32,440 bases of DNA, from NCBI GenBank assembly GCA_900316275.1, contig ONCF01000019.1:1-32440 (forward strand). The letters are read 5' to 3'. The position numbers were made by a program, and so were the translations under genes. Positions 1-9,044 of this stretch are shown here, in pieces; within the stretch, counting starts at the first letter, position 1, and every line of letters begins with the position of its first letter. The DNA comes from an uncultured Veillonellaceae bacterium (GTDB lineage Bacteria > Bacillota > Negativicutes > Selenomonadales > Selenomonadaceae). A model generated the notes under the pieces. It made no database searches and was not told the DNA's origin. It saw only the letters and a list, made by a program, of their open reading frames with translations.

Positions 1-747
1 CGCCAGCGCCTCGAGCTGTCGCTCGTCAGCCTCCAAATTAGCAAGTTCGTTAAATGTTGGCTGCAAGAACGCGACAATACGTTTCTGCTCCTCAAACGGC
101 GGTAATGGTACCACCAGATTACTCAAAGCCTTTCCATTGACATTTGGCTGACCAGTACCTTGGCTTTTAGCTTCCAACTGTTGCCAATAGAACGGCGATT
201 CCATGAACAATTTGAGATATTCTTCATTAACCTGCTCACATGGAATAACACGAATCAGGTACGAAGCAAATACAGCTGGCTCGGCAAGTTCACGTACGAT
301 GTAACTCTTGCCTATTGTGCCGCCTGTCCTGGCAATGACGATATCACGATTATGCAGGCCATAATCTGCCAAGCCCTTTGCCGCAACTGTGCAAAAAGGA
401 ACATCAGGCCATGTGACATGATTATTTTGGATATCCGTAATGCGTAGTAATTTTACGTTACCACTCTTTTGTGCTGATGCTGTATAGCCATAATGGATTT
501 TGAGCGACACATCCCCCAGCCGCGCCCAGCACCAGTTTGCCGGCAGGGCGAAGGGCTGCTCCTCGGGGGTGACGGGCGGCAGGGGGCGCTCCTTTTTCAG
601 CTCGCCCGCGCGCACGCGGCGTGCTTTCTCCGCACGGATAGCAGCGAGCAGGTCGCGCGCATCACCGCCCGCTGTGCACTGCTCTGTCAGCTGTCCCGAG
701 ATAGCCGCCTGCAGCACCGCCCGCCGCAACCGCCCCGCAATCATCAT
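1..747 (-). CDS. hsdS: Type I restriction specificity subunit HsdS (5' part, cut by window edge)
   Basis: Reading the minus strand from ATG at 747 gives 249 codons with no stop, so the 3' end lies outside the window. HsdS recognises the target DNA sequence for a type I restriction-modification complex with HsdM and HsdR. The N-terminus has the usual leader (GRLRRAVLQAAISGQLTEQ, then LLAAIRAEKARR and a KKERPLPP segment), followed by a target recognition domain starting near ANWCWARLGDVSLKIHYGYT and including IARTGGTIGKSY and GTGQPNVNGKALSNLVVPLP, and then PFEEQKRIVAFL, which enters the central conserved helix. The start is preceded by GGAAAGGTGG. ATG 747 overlaps the TGA (746-744) of the antitoxin gene upstream, so the two are probably translationally coupled. 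The partners hsdM and hsdR would have to lie beyond the window. The family call is secure; completeness cannot be judged. Confidence 0.93.
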   Translation of the reverse strand, partial: MMIAGRLRRAVLQAAISGQLTEQCTAGGDARDLLAAIRAEKARRVRAGELKKERPLPPVTPEEQPFALPANWCWARLGDVSLKIHYGYTASAQKSGNVKLLRITDIQNNHVTWPDVPFCTVAAKGLADYGLHNRDIVIARTGGTIGKSYIVRELAEPAVFASYLIRVIPCEQVNEEYLKLFMESPFYWQQLEAKSQGTGQPNVNGKALSNLVVPLPPFEEQKRIVAFLQPTFNELANLEADERQLEALA

Positions 748-1055
748 ACTTGCTCCACCTTTCCGCAACGCTCACGCGTACGTGACTGCCCCCCGAATAC
801 GTCAGCAACTTCATCATTGCAAAGATCTATGTCATCTGGCACTTGCAGCTTGCCCTGCGCCACACCGAAACGTTTAGTGGTATCCTCCATTTCAAGCTTC
901 AAATCGAACGGTATGCCATGTTCACGAATACAGGCCCGTAAAAACAGATTGATGGCGGTGGTCATGTTCATCCCCAGCTCTGTGAACACTGCCTCCGCCT
1001 GCTCCTTGACCTGCCTGTCCAGGCGAATATTCAGGTTCGTTGTTAAAGTTGCCAT
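744..1055 (-). CDS. RelB/DinJ-family antitoxin
   Basis: A 103-residue protein. The N-terminal half (TLTTNLNIRLDRQVKEQAEA, then LGMNMTTAINLFLRACIREHGIPFDLKLE) is the ribbon-helix-helix fold of the RelB/DinJ antitoxins, which bind DNA as dimers and neutralise a RelE/YafQ-type mRNA endonuclease. The C-terminal 35 or so residues, including DDIDLCNDEVADVFGG, are not conserved family sequence as far as I can tell. I chose ATG 1055 because GAGGTGA sits five bases before it; an in-frame GTG three codons earlier lies inside that ribosome site. No toxin gene follows: the next gene is hsdS, whose ATG overlaps the stop codon. The promoter lies immediately upstream. It could be an orphan antitoxin repurposed as a regulator of the restriction genes, but that role is inferred. 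Confidence 0.85.
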   Translation of the reverse strand: MATLTTNLNIRLDRQVKEQAEAVFTELGMNMTTAINLFLRACIREHGIPFDLKLEMEDTTKRFGVAQGKLQVPDDIDLCNDEVADVFGGQSRTRERCGKVEQV

Positions 1056-1073
1056 ATCAATCACCTCAATTAA

Positions 1074-1103
1074 ATTATACTGCTTTTATGCGTGCAACGT
1101 CAA
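1074..1103 (-). promoter_or_regulatory. Promoter of the antitoxin-hsdS unit
   Basis: On the minus strand TTGACG (1103-1098) and TATAAT (1079-1074) are separated by 18 bases, close to the sigma-70 consensus. The predicted transcript starts a few bases before the GAGGTGA ribosome site of the antitoxin gene, so the leader is very short. Confidence 0.75.
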
Positions 1104-1130
1104 TCATTCATCAACACATATGCGACAATT

Positions 1131-1472
1131 TTATCGCTGCCAGCGCTCGCGCAGCTGGAGGAACATGTGCTGCAGTGTGAGCAGCGGGGCGTGCCAGAGC
1201 ATGCGCGGACCGGCGTAGCGCATAGCCTCACGGATGGCCTCGCGCTTCGCCGGGGCGTAACAATGCGTCTGGCAGAAATTGCAAAACGTCTTTTCCGCCA
1301 TGTGCGGGCAGTGCGTGATGCGCGCGCAGGCGTAGTCGGCCAGCTGCTGGCACGCCGGGCAGAGCTCTGCCCCCGCCTCGCGCAGGTGGTGCTGACCGCG
1401 GCAATAGATGCCCAGCATCTGCCGCAGTACCTGCATTTCCTGCTGCCGTTTCTTGTCTAAATTCACCGCCAT
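1131..1472 (-). CDS. YgbA-family (nitrous oxide-stimulated promoter) protein
   Basis: A 113-residue cytosolic protein that matches, by its pattern, the small cysteine-rich YgbA family (Pfam name Nitrous oxide-stimulated promoter). Visible features are IYCRGQHH, CPACQQLADYACARITHCPHM and KTFCNFCQTHCY: eight or more Cys plus His residues suited to binding metal. The C-terminus (GPRMLWHAPLLTLQHMF) is also typical. In enterobacteria the gene belongs to the NsrR nitric-oxide regulon; the biochemical role is unknown to me. I chose ATG 1472 because AGGAA precedes it; the open frame continues 14 codons further upstream without a better ribosome site. It lies 73 bases after the sensor kinase gene in the same direction with no terminator between, so the two may be co-transcribed. 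Confidence 0.8.
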   Translation of the reverse strand: MAVNLDKKRQQEMQVLRQMLGIYCRGQHHLREAGAELCPACQQLADYACARITHCPHMAEKTFCNFCQTHCYAPAKREAIREAMRYAGPRMLWHAPLLTLQHMFLQLRERWQR

Positions 1473-1545
1473 AGCCTGTTCCTTTTCCCTTTCAACCAAA
1501 TAAGTCTGCGTCAATCTGGGCTAACTCCATTAATCAGTTTTTCCC

Positions 1546-4500
1546 TCAATCCGCTGGGGGCGGCGTGCCCTGCCGCCGGGCGTGCAGCTGCTGCGCGAGG
1601 ATAGTGGCGAGTTTCTGGGCGTCGACAGGCTTGCCGATATAGTCGTTCATGCCGCAGGCGAGGCCACGGGCCACGTCGTCGGCGAAGACGTCGGCGCTAA
1701 GACCAATGATGCAGATACGGCCTTTATCCGGATGCTGGCTGCGGCGGATGGCCTGCGTCGCGCCGTAGCCGTCGAGCACGGGCATCTGCACGTCCATGAG
1801 CACGGCGTCGTAGGTACCGGCGGGCGCACTCGTGAATTTATCCACGGCGTCCCGCCCGTCCACGGCCGTGTCGGTCGTGTAGCCGCGCTCCTCGAGGATG
1901 GCCTGCGTGATTTCGCGGTTCATTTCGTTATCGTCGACGACGAGCAGATGGCAGCCGTGCGGGTCGAAGTCTGGCGGCACGGCGGGCGCAGCGGGACGCT
2001 CGGGGTGCTCCTCCGGCAGCGCGAGCGGCAGCGTGACGAAGAAGTTCGTGCCCTGCCCCGGCGCGCTCTCGACCTCGATGGAGCCGTGCATGAGCTTGAT
2101 GAGGTTCCAGCTGATGGCCATACCGAGGCCGCTGCCGCCGTACTGCTGCTTCGTCTCGGCGCTGGCCTGCTCGAACGGCTTGTAGAGTTTCTCGATATCA
2201 GCCTGACTCATGCCGATGCCCGTGTCGCGGATGCAGAACGTCGTCATGCAGACATCTTCTTTCAGCACCTGGATGACCTCGACGCGCACCTCACCGCCCG
2301 CGGGCGTGAACTTGATAGCGTTTGAGATGATATTCGTGAGTATCTGGCGGATATGCAGCGGGTCGCCCTGTACCCGATGCACGGGCATGTTCGTCGTATC
2401 AAAGACGAGCTGCACATTTTTGCGCTCACACTGTCCCTGGAAAATCGTGCGCAGGGCTTGCAGCATCTGACTGAGGTCAATGGCGTCGCTGGCAAGTTTC
2501 AGCTTGCCCTGGCCGATAGCGTTCATGTCGAGGATGTTGTTGATGAGCTCGAGCAGATGGTTCGCCGCAATATGACTGTTGTGGATGGCGTGGCGCACGG
2601 TCTCGCAGTCCTTGCCCTGATTGTCCACGAGCTGCAGGTAGCCGATGATGGCGTTGAGCGGCGTGCGGATTTCGTGACTCATGCTCGAGAGGAAATTGCC
2701 CTTGGCCTCGCTCGCGAGTTTCGCATTGCGGGCCGCCGTGGCCAGTGCCTCCTGCTGCTGCAGCTCCTTTTCGCGCGCCTGCGTGATGTCGGAGGCGTAG
2801 AAAAAGAAGCGGCGCCGGTCCGGCGAGCCGTTGTTTGCCGGTTGGAACGTGCAGGCGACATAGCCCGGCTCCCCCGCCGGTGAGCGTCGCCGCAGCTCAC
2901 AGCGGTACGGATGGCCAGCTGCGAGGCTCGTCACGATGCTCTCATAGATATCATGTCCCGGCAGGAAACGGTTGCGGTCCTCGGGCAGCAGGTTTTCCGT
3001 ATAGTCGAGCAGGTGGTAGGGCTTTTTCTCCATGCGCACGGTGCCATCAGCGTCGAGATGGTACTCGACGCAGCTCTCTTCCTCGAGGTCGACCTGCACG
3101 ACGAGATAGTTCGCCCGGCAGACATAGGCCACGAACTGCTCCAGCTCCTCGCGCCGCTGCTCGAGCTGGCGGTTGTTATGGATACGCATGATATTGAAAA
3201 ACGTAATGGTCAGCAGCAGGATGATGACCAGCGCAAAACCGAGCAACTGCAGCGGGTGGTCGAGCAGATAGTCGAGCGTCGAAATCTCGCCCGGTGTGTA
3301 CTGCGAGTGCTGCTGCAGGCTGCGCTGGATGGCCTGGTCAGACTCGTGCGGCATCGCACATTCGAAAATGGTGAGCAGGCGCGGATCGATATCCGCGCGC
3401 ACACCGAGACGCAGCGTCACACTCTGCGCGGGCAGAATGCGCACATTAAGGTCATTGCGCGGATGTTTATGCAGATAATCCTGCACGACGAGTGCCGGTG
3501 TCTCCACGGCATCGCAGGCCCCGGCGCGCAGGCCGTCCACCGCCTGTGCAAACGTGGGATAGACGCTCACGCCCAGCCCTGTAGGCATGGTATTGGCATG
3601 CTCGAGCCGCAGCTTGGTCGCAGCCGGCAGGCCCAGCCGGTCGACCGTACCCGTGAATGATTTGCGCGTGACCTGCGCCATAGGTACCTGCAGAATAGGC
3701 GCCGAAACCTTGTAGCCCGTCTGTTCGGCAATGGAAAGTGTCATCGAGGTGCCGAGCAGCACGTCGGCTTTGCCCGTAGCCACGAGCTCTTCCACCTCTT
3801 TGACGCTGTCCACCGGGTAGATTTCATACGGCAGGTCGAGACGCGCCGCCATTTCCTGGAACCAGTCCACAAGCAGGCCCTGTGGCTGGCCGCTGTCATC
3901 CATATAGGCGTAGGGCGCGCTGTGCGGCAGCATGAGCACGCGCAGCACGATGCCCTGCTGCTGCAGCTGTTCGAGATACGCCCTTTCCTCCTCCGAGAGT
4001 GAGGCCACGAGCGGGCCGCTGTCCTGATAGTAGAGTGCCTGCGTCACATGCGACCACTCCGGATGCAGCTGCTCCAGCTTCGCCTGCGCCGCGTCGAGCT
4101 GTGCCATGCGCCACTCGTCGCCCCGGCGCATCACAGCGTAGAGCGGATGCGGGTAGGCGCGGTCGAGCACGCGCGTGTCCAGTGGGTACTGCTGGCCGCT
4201 CGGCGGTATCAGGACATCGATGGCTCCGCTGCGCAATGCCGCCTCGGCCTCGCCGGCCGAGGCGAACACCACTGCCTCATACTGGAAGCCCTTGTCCGCG
4301 GCAAAACGCGGTAAATCCTCCGCCTGGATATTGCCCTGCACGTAGCCAACGCGCATAGCGTTGTACGTGGCGTACTGCTTAGTCAGATGTTTTTTGTCCG
4401 TTGTACGCACGAGCAGCGTCATGTAGTCATAGGACATAGGCCGCGCCGCATAGAGGAATTCCTGCTCCCGCGCCGGTGTCTTGTGCACGTTCAGCAGGAT

Positions 4501-4797
4501 ATCCACACGCCCCGTGCGCAGGTCATCCATGATTTTACTCCAGGCCCGCGTCGGCAGCGCATCGAGATAGGTATAGCGCCAGTTCGTGTACGTCGCCAGG
4601 TACTGCAGGTAGTCGTAGCCATAGCCCGAACGGTTGCCCCGCTCGTCGCGCATGTAGAAACCGGGGCGCGCGACATACTCCACGCGAATATTTTCCTGCA
4701 GCACACTGGGCAGACTGCCGTCCGCCAGTACGCGCCCTGGCAGCAGGCCCACCAGCACCAGCAGACACAGCAGGATTATACGAAAGAACGGCCGCAT
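1546..4797 (-). CDS. BvgS-like hybrid sensor histidine kinase with two solute-binding domains
   Basis: A 1083-residue membrane protein. It has a signal peptide (about 1-25, ending VLA), two type 3 periplasmic solute-binding domains (about 30-255 and 280-505), a transmembrane helix (about 517-536), a PAS-like linker (about 550-680), a HisKA domain with the phospho-acceptor His708 in SHEIRTPLN, a HATPase domain with N box (NIISNAIKF, near 820), DTGIGM (near 857) and GSGLGM (near 888), and a receiver domain with VVDDNE near 953 and acceptor Asp1002 in LMDVQMP. The layout is that of BvgS/EvgS, where a small ligand or its absence controls autophosphorylation, but there is no C-terminal HPt domain, so phosphate would have to pass to a separate HPt protein or the receiver may act on the kinase itself. 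ATG 4797 follows GAGGGTGA. No response regulator gene is adjacent. The ligand cannot be told from sequence. Confidence 0.93.
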   Translation of the reverse strand: MRPFFRIILLCLLVLVGLLPGRVLADGSLPSVLQENIRVEYVARPGFYMRDERGNRSGYGYDYLQYLATYTNWRYTYLDALPTRAWSKIMDDLRTGRVDILLNVHKTPAREQEFLYAARPMSYDYMTLLVRTTDKKHLTKQYATYNAMRVGYVQGNIQAEDLPRFAADKGFQYEAVVFASAGEAEAALRSGAIDVLIPPSGQQYPLDTRVLDRAYPHPLYAVMRRGDEWRMAQLDAAQAKLEQLHPEWSHVTQALYYQDSGPLVASLSEEERAYLEQLQQQGIVLRVLMLPHSAPYAYMDDSGQPQGLLVDWFQEMAARLDLPYEIYPVDSVKEVEELVATGKADVLLGTSMTLSIAEQTGYKVSAPILQVPMAQVTRKSFTGTVDRLGLPAATKLRLEHANTMPTGLGVSVYPTFAQAVDGLRAGACDAVETPALVVQDYLHKHPRNDLNVRILPAQSVTLRLGVRADIDPRLLTIFECAMPHESDQAIQRSLQQHSQYTPGEISTLDYLLDHPLQLLGFALVIILLLTITFFNIMRIHNNRQLEQRREELEQFVAYVCRANYLVVQVDLEEESCVEYHLDADGTVRMEKKPYHLLDYTENLLPEDRNRFLPGHDIYESIVTSLAAGHPYRCELRRRSPAGEPGYVACTFQPANNGSPDRRRFFFYASDITQAREKELQQQEALATAARNAKLASEAKGNFLSSMSHEIRTPLNAIIGYLQLVDNQGKDCETVRHAIHNSHIAANHLLELINNILDMNAIGQGKLKLASDAIDLSQMLQALRTIFQGQCERKNVQLVFDTTNMPVHRVQGDPLHIRQILTNIISNAIKFTPAGGEVRVEVIQVLKEDVCMTTFCIRDTGIGMSQADIEKLYKPFEQASAETKQQYGGSGLGMAISWNLIKLMHGSIEVESAPGQGTNFFVTLPLALPEEHPERPAAPAVPPDFDPHGCHLLVVDDNEMNREITQAILEERGYTTDTAVDGRDAVDKFTSAPAGTYDAVLMDVQMPVLDGYGATQAIRRSQHPDKGRICIIGLSADVFADDVARGLACGMNDYIGKPVDAQKLATILAQQLHARRQGTPPPAD

Positions 4798-4963
4798 AGT
4801 CTCACCCTCTGACTCCCCGCCCTGAGGAAACACCGCCAAACGTGTAGGTGCCCTCCGTCATTGGCGTGCATTGCGTATCGAAAAGCTCTATAGGCCACGT
4901 TGCCTGTGTGAGCATACGTTACTATCTGTCTTATTCGTGTTCTGGCCGCCAAATCCCTGCCTG

Positions 4964-5002
4964 CAAACAAAAATCGCCGCACACCATAAAAGGTGTACAG
5001 CG
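4964..5002 (-). terminator. Rho-independent terminator downstream of pflA
   Basis: On the minus strand an 11-bp stem (5002-4992 with 4985-4975, two G-U pairs) closes a TTTTAT loop and is followed by ATTTTTGTTT. It lies about 75 bases after the pflA stop and should end the pflB-pflA transcript. Confidence 0.75.
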
Positions 5003-5037
5003 ATAAAAGGGTGCTCTGAATTTGCCTGCAGCGTACT

Positions 5038-5072
5038 GGCCGAGCAGCGGCCTGCAGGCCAAAGGCTCGGCC
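5038..5072. repeat. Inverted repeat just after the pflA stop
   Basis: GGCCGAGC (5038-5045) and GCTCGGCC (5065-5072) are perfect inverted copies and enclose a second palindrome, GGCCTGCAGGCC (5049-5060). It begins six bases past the pflA stop. There is no T tract on the minus strand, so it looks like an RNA stabilising or pausing structure ahead of the true terminator. Confidence 0.5.
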
Positions 5073-5077
5073 TGCCT

Positions 5078-5866
5078 TTAGTGAAAAATATGCCGCGCGG
5101 GCGCGAGGGCCTGCAGCTGCTGGCAGAAGGCCGCGGCCTGTCCCGTCGTGGCGGCGGGTACATCCGCGAGCGCGTAGTCCCAGCCGAGGTCGTGCCATTT
5201 CGGTACGCCGAGCGTGTGGTACGGCAGCACCTCCACGTCGACCTGCGGCGGCAGCTCCTTGAGCAGCGCCGCCAGCGCGCGCAGATTGAGCGCGTCGTCC
5301 GTGAGACCGGGGATGAGCACGTAGCGCACGGTCAGACGCTTGCGCGTGGCGAACAGCAACAGATTTTCGCGAATCGGTGCAAACTCGCCCTTTGTCAGCT
5401 GCCGGTAGCTCGCCGCCGTGGCCCCTTTCAGCGAAAACAGCACATGGTCGAGGTGTGGCAGCACCTGCAGGATAGCACTGTGCGGCGCGGCACCCGACGT
5501 GTCGATGGCCGTATGCAGCCCCGCCGCCTGCGCGAGTGTCAGCACAGCCGCCACGAACGCCGGCTGCAACAGTGGCTCACCGCCCGAGAGTGTGATACCG
5601 CCGTCCGGCTGGTAAAACTGCCGGTAGCCGGCCGCCTCGCGCACGACCTCCCCCGCCGTGATGGTCTGCGTGCCGCGCGCCCAGGTGTCGGGATTGTGGC
5701 AGAACGCGCAGCCAAGCCCGCAGCCCGCGAGGAACAGCACATAGCGGATGCCCGGCCCGTCAACGGTGCCGAACGTCTCGCGCGAGTGCCAGTAACCCAC
5801 GGTATCTGCCAGCTGCGCCTGTGCCTCAGCCCGCGCCTCGGCCTCGGGCGATAACAGTGTTTTCAT
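5078..5866 (-). CDS. pflA: Pyruvate formate-lyase activating enzyme
   Basis: A 262-residue radical SAM enzyme that abstracts a hydrogen from the active-site glycine of pyruvate formate-lyase, creating the stable glycyl radical. The 4Fe-4S cluster motif CxxxCxxC is present as C49-GLG-C53-AF-C56, after GTVDGPGIRYVLF, and the SAM-binding glycines follow in GGITLSGGEPLLQ. Length fits the family (about 245-265); the N-terminal 20 residues are an Ala/Glu-rich extension. ATG 5866 directly abuts the TAA of pflB, with GAGG inside the end of pflB as ribosome site, so both are made from one mRNA. The enzyme acts in the anaerobic cytosol. A terminator follows. Confidence 0.95.
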   Translation of the reverse strand: MKTLLSPEAEARAEAQAQLADTVGYWHSRETFGTVDGPGIRYVLFLAGCGLGCAFCHNPDTWARGTQTITAGEVVREAAGYRQFYQPDGGITLSGGEPLLQPAFVAAVLTLAQAAGLHTAIDTSGAAPHSAILQVLPHLDHVLFSLKGATAASYRQLTKGEFAPIRENLLLFATRKRLTVRYVLIPGLTDDALNLRALAALLKELPPQVDVEVLPYHTLGVPKWHDLGWDYALADVPAATTGQAAAFCQQLQALAPARHIFH

Positions 5867-8098
5867 TTAGATGGCCTCGTAGAACGTGCGCTGGATGACT
5901 TCCTCCTGATGCGCACGGTCCAGTTTGATGAAATGCACGGCGTAGCCCGAGACGCGGATGGTGAGTTGCGGGTATTTCTCCGGATGCTCCATCGCGTCCT
6001 CGAGGATAGCGCGGTCCATGACGTTGACGTTGATGTGGTGTGCCTCGCAGCGGCTGTAGCCGTCGAGCATGGCCGTGAGGTTGTGCACGCGCTGTTCTGG
6101 CGTCTTGCCGAGAGCCGTCGGGATGATGGAGAACGTATAGGAAATGCCGTCGCGGCAATCCTCGTACGAGAGGCGCGCGATGGACTTCATCGCGGCCAGC
6201 GCACCTGCCTTATCGCGGCCGTGCATGGGGTTCGCGCCCGGCGCGAGCGCATCGCCCAGTTTGCGGCCGTCTGGCGTCGCACCCGTTTTCTGCCCGTACA
6301 TGACGTTGGAGGTAATCGTGAGCACGGAGAGCGTAGGCGCCGCGTCGCGATACGTCTGATGCTTGCGCAGCTCCGTGATGAACTCATGCGTGAGCTCGTG
6401 CGCGAGCTCGTCGACGCGCGGGTCGTTGTTGCCGAATTTCGGGAACTCGCCCTCGACGACGAAGTCCATCGTCACGCCGTCCGCGTTGCGCACCGGCGTC
6501 ACTTGCGCGTATTTGATGGCGCTCAGCGAGTCGGCGGCCACGGAGAGACCCGCGATACCGAACGCCATGAGGCGTTCGACCTGGCTATCGTGCAGCGCCA
6601 TCTGCCCCGCCTCGTAGGCGTGCAGGTCATGCGAGTAGTGGATGGCGTTCATCGTATCCACGTAGAGGCCCGCGAGCCACGCGAGCACGCGCGAGTAGTT
6701 CTGCCGCACCTCATCGTAGTCGAGCACACCCGCCTGCGGCACGGGCATGGCCGGCGCGAGCTGCTCGCCCGTGATTTCGTCGCGGCCGCCGTTGATAGCC
6801 AGCAGCAGCGACTTCGCCACGTTGGCGCGCGCGCCGAAGAACTGCATCATCTTGCCGAGTTTCATGGCCGAGACACAGCAGGTGATGCCGTAGTCATCGC
6901 CGTAGACGGGGCGCATGACCTCGTCGTTCTCGTACTGGATGGCACTCGTCTGGATGGAGATATGCGCCGCATAGTCCTTGAAGCCCTGCGGCAGGCGCTC
7001 CGACCAGAGCACCGTGAGGTTCGGCTCCGGCGCGGGGCCGAGGTTCTCCAGCGTGTGCAGCATGCGGAACGTGTTTTTCGTCACGAGCGTGCGCCCGTCC
7101 TCGCCCATGCCGCCGAGGGCCTCCGTGACCCAGATGGGGTCGCCCGCAAACAGCTCGTTGTAGGCCGGCGTGCGCAGCATGCGCACCATGCGCAGCTTGA
7201 TGACGAGCTGGTCCATGAGCGCCTGCGCGCTCTGCTCGTCCAGAATACCGCGCTGGAAATCACGCTCAAAATAAATGTCCAGGAACGTCGAGACGCGGCC
7301 GATGGACATGGCGGCGCCGTTCTCGGCCTTGATAGCCGCGAGATAGCCGAAATACAGCCACTGCACGGCCTCCTGCGCATCCTGCGCCGGCTGGGAAATA
7401 TCAAAGCCGTAGCTGGCGGCCATCTCCTTCAGCTGGCCGAGCGCGCGGATCTGCTGCGCGATTTCGTCACGCGCGCGCAGCGTCTCGAAATCCATCGGGC
7501 GGCCGAAAATCTCCTCTTTGTCGCGCTGTTTCTGCTTGATAAGGCGGTCGACGCCGTAGAGCGCCACGCGGCGGTAGTCGCCGATGATGCGGCCGCGGCC
7601 GTAGGCGTCCGGCAGGCCCGTGAGCAGGCCGAGGTGGCGCGCCTTGCGCATTTCCGGCGTGTAGAGGTCGAACACGGCCTCGTTGTGCGTGCGCGTATAT
7701 TTTGAGAACGTCTCCTCGATTTCCGGGCTCACGTGATAGCCATAGGCCTCCGCCGCCTGTTTCGCCGTGCGTAGACCGCCGTTGACGATGAGGCCGCGTT
7801 TCAGTGGCGCGTCCAGCTGCAGGCCGACGATGGTCTCGTGTGCTTTATCGATATAGCCCGGCCCGTGCGAGGTCACGGTCGCCACATGCTCGGCGTCCAC
7901 GTCCAGCACTCCACCCTTTGCCCGCTCCTCGGCCATGAGCTCGAGGCAGCGCTGCCACACGGCCTGCGTATCCGCGACCGGACCCGTGAGGAACGCCGCG
8001 TCACCCTCATAGGGCCGATAGTTCTTCTGGATGAAGTCGCGTACATCAATCTCGTCCTGCCATTTGCCGGCGGCAAAGCCTTGCCAATTATTTGTCAA
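5867..8098 (-). CDS. pflB: Formate acetyltransferase (pyruvate formate-lyase)
   Basis: A 743-residue glycyl radical enzyme converting pyruvate and CoA to acetyl-CoA and formate during anaerobic growth. The catalytic cysteine pair is C407-C408 in [12 protein letters not shown], and the radical glycine is G718 in RVSGYAVHF near the C-terminus. Other family sequence includes the N-terminal [36 protein letters not shown], and [13 protein letters not shown] in the C-terminal part. I chose TTG 8098 because GGGAGG lies eight bases upstream; the longer frame from ATG 8125 would place that ribosome site inside the gene. It is the first gene of the pflB-pflA operon, behind a consensus promoter whose -10 region lies within an inverted repeat. 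All key residues are intact. Confidence 0.97.
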   Translation of the reverse strand: MTNNWQGFAAGKWQDEIDVRDFIQKNYRPYEGDAAFLTGPVADTQAVWQRCLELMAEERAKGGVLDVDAEHVATVTSHGPGYIDKAHETIVGLQLDAPLKRGLIVNGGLRTAKQAAEAYGYHVSPEIEETFSKYTRTHNEAVFDLYTPEMRKARHLGLLTGLPDAYGRGRIIGDYRRVALYGVDRLIKQKQRDKEEIFGRPMDFETLRARDEIAQQIRALGQLKEMAASYGFDISQPAQDAQEAVQWLYFGYLAAIKAENGAAMSIGRVSTFLDIYFERDFQRGILDEQSAQALMDQLVIKLRMVRMLRTPAYNELFAGDPIWVTEALGGMGEDGRTLVTKNTFRMLHTLENLGPAPEPNLTVLWSERLPQGFKDYAAHISIQTSAIQYENDEVMRPVYGDDYGITCCVSAMKLGKMMQFFGARANVAKSLLLAINGGRDEITGEQLAPAMPVPQAGVLDYDEVRQNYSRVLAWLAGLYVDTMNAIHYSHDLHAYEAGQMALHDSQVERLMAFGIAGLSVAADSLSAIKYAQVTPVRNADGVTMDFVVEGEFPKFGNNDPRVDELAHELTHEFITELRKHQTYRDAAPTLSVLTITSNVMYGQKTGATPDGRKLGDALAPGANPMHGRDKAGALAAMKSIARLSYEDCRDGISYTFSIIPTALGKTPEQRVHNLTAMLDGYSRCEAHHINVNVMDRAILEDAMEHPEKYPQLTIRVSGYAVHFIKLDRAHQEEVIQRTFYEAI

Positions 8099-8122
8099 AA
8101 TAAAAACCTCCCGACATTCAAA

Positions 8123-8159
8123 CATGATACATTATACGAACGGTATCATGCGGCGTCAA
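8123..8159 (-). promoter_or_regulatory. pflB promoter with overlapping palindromic operator
   Basis: On the minus strand TTGACG (8159-8154), a 17-base spacer and TATAAT (8136-8131) form a near-perfect sigma-70 promoter. A perfect 8-bp inverted repeat, CATGATAC (8123-8130) and GTATCATG (8143-8150), lies across it, with the -10 box in its 12-base centre. A repressor bound there would block RNA polymerase; the regulator is unknown, and the repeat does not match the Rex or Fnr consensus. Confidence 0.75.
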
Positions 8160-8285
8160 TAATTTTCAGACAAATAAACTTAAAACTTTGCTTATAGGAC
8201 CTGCTACTAAATAGAAACCGTGTCACCATTTGCCAATACGCAACATCTCTCCCCACCCCAGTTTTGTCGCTATATCATGCTCCTT

Positions 8286-8327
8286 TGCCAAAAAAACGTG
8301 CTACACATAGTATAGCACGTTTTTATC
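8286..8327. terminator. Bidirectional intrinsic terminator at the end of the pyr operon
   Basis: A 12-bp perfect stem (8292-8303 with 8313-8324) with a 9-base loop has a run of A on its left side and T on its right. On the minus strand it is followed by seven T and lies about 30 bases past the pyrE stop, so it should end the pyr transcript. Confidence 0.85.
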
Positions 8328-8357
8328 AGTATTTCCTATACAAGGGGGCTTTCCCGC

Positions 8358-8948
8358 TCAGCGTCCCGTGCGGCCGCGCTGCGTCATGGGGACTCCCTGC
8401 TGGCAGAGCGGGCAGGCATCCGGCGTCCAGGTCTCGACGTTCAGATGCAGCAGCGCCGTGCAGGGGACATCGCCGAAGTTCACCTTGCCGCCGCTGCGGT
8501 CCACGAGCATGCTCACGGCCACGGGGATGCCGCCGTTAGCCTTGACGACATCAATGACCTCCTTGATAGAGCCGCCCGTCGTCACGATGTCCTCCACAAT
8601 GAGGCAGCGCTCGCCCTCATGCAGCGAGAACCCGCGGCGGAATGTCATCTTGCCGTTGACGCGCTCGGTGAAAATGGCGCGCGTGCCGAGGGCCTTGCCC
8701 GTCTCATGCGCGAGCAGGATGCCGCCCGTCATCGGGCCGACAACGGTCTCGATGTTCGCGTCCTTGAATTTCTCGGCCATGGCCTCGCAGAGGCGCTGCG
8801 TATAGGCCGGGTGCTGCAGCACGTTGAACTTCTCCACATAATGCGGGCTGTGCAGGCCCGAGGTCAGCAGGAAATGGCCATCCATGATGGCGTTGGTCTC
8901 TTTCAACAGGTTGAGGACCTCGTCCTCCGTCAGTGATTTATCGCTCAT
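8358..8948 (-). CDS. pyrE: Orotate phosphoribosyltransferase
   Basis: A 196-residue cytosolic enzyme that joins orotate to PRPP to give orotidine monophosphate. The PRPP-binding signature is clear as CLIVEDIVTTGGSI, the flexible loop with RVNGKMTFRRGF is present, and the N-terminus has GHFLLTSGLHSPHYVEK. The C-terminus ends in a DACPLCQQG segment found in the clostridial/archaeal-type subgroup. ATG 8948 follows GGAGA; the frame is open 29 codons further but without a ribosome site. It is the last gene of the pyr operon, 96 bases behind pyrF, and is followed by the terminator. Confidence 0.96.
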   Translation of the reverse strand: MSDKSLTEDEVLNLLKETNAIMDGHFLLTSGLHSPHYVEKFNVLQHPAYTQRLCEAMAEKFKDANIETVVGPMTGGILLAHETGKALGTRAIFTERVNGKMTFRRGFSLHEGERCLIVEDIVTTGGSIKEVIDVVKANGGIPVAVSMLVDRSGGKVNFGDVPCTALLHLNVETWTPDACPLCQQGVPMTQRGRTGR

Positions 8949-9044
8949 TATTATGTCTCCATTCTCTTCGTTTCTGATAGGTGCTGTGCAGGGCCGTTCT
9001 GTCTTACATTGACGCTGTGGGGCGTGCCCAGACAAAGCCGTCCT

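Noticed and set aside
160-447. Plus-strand 95-codon open frame
   Set aside because: Antisense to the clear HsdS target recognition domain.
5909-7705. Plus-strand 598-codon open frame
   Set aside because: It is antisense to pflB, whose sequence is unmistakable; long Arg/His/Val-rich frames are expected opposite GC-rich genes.
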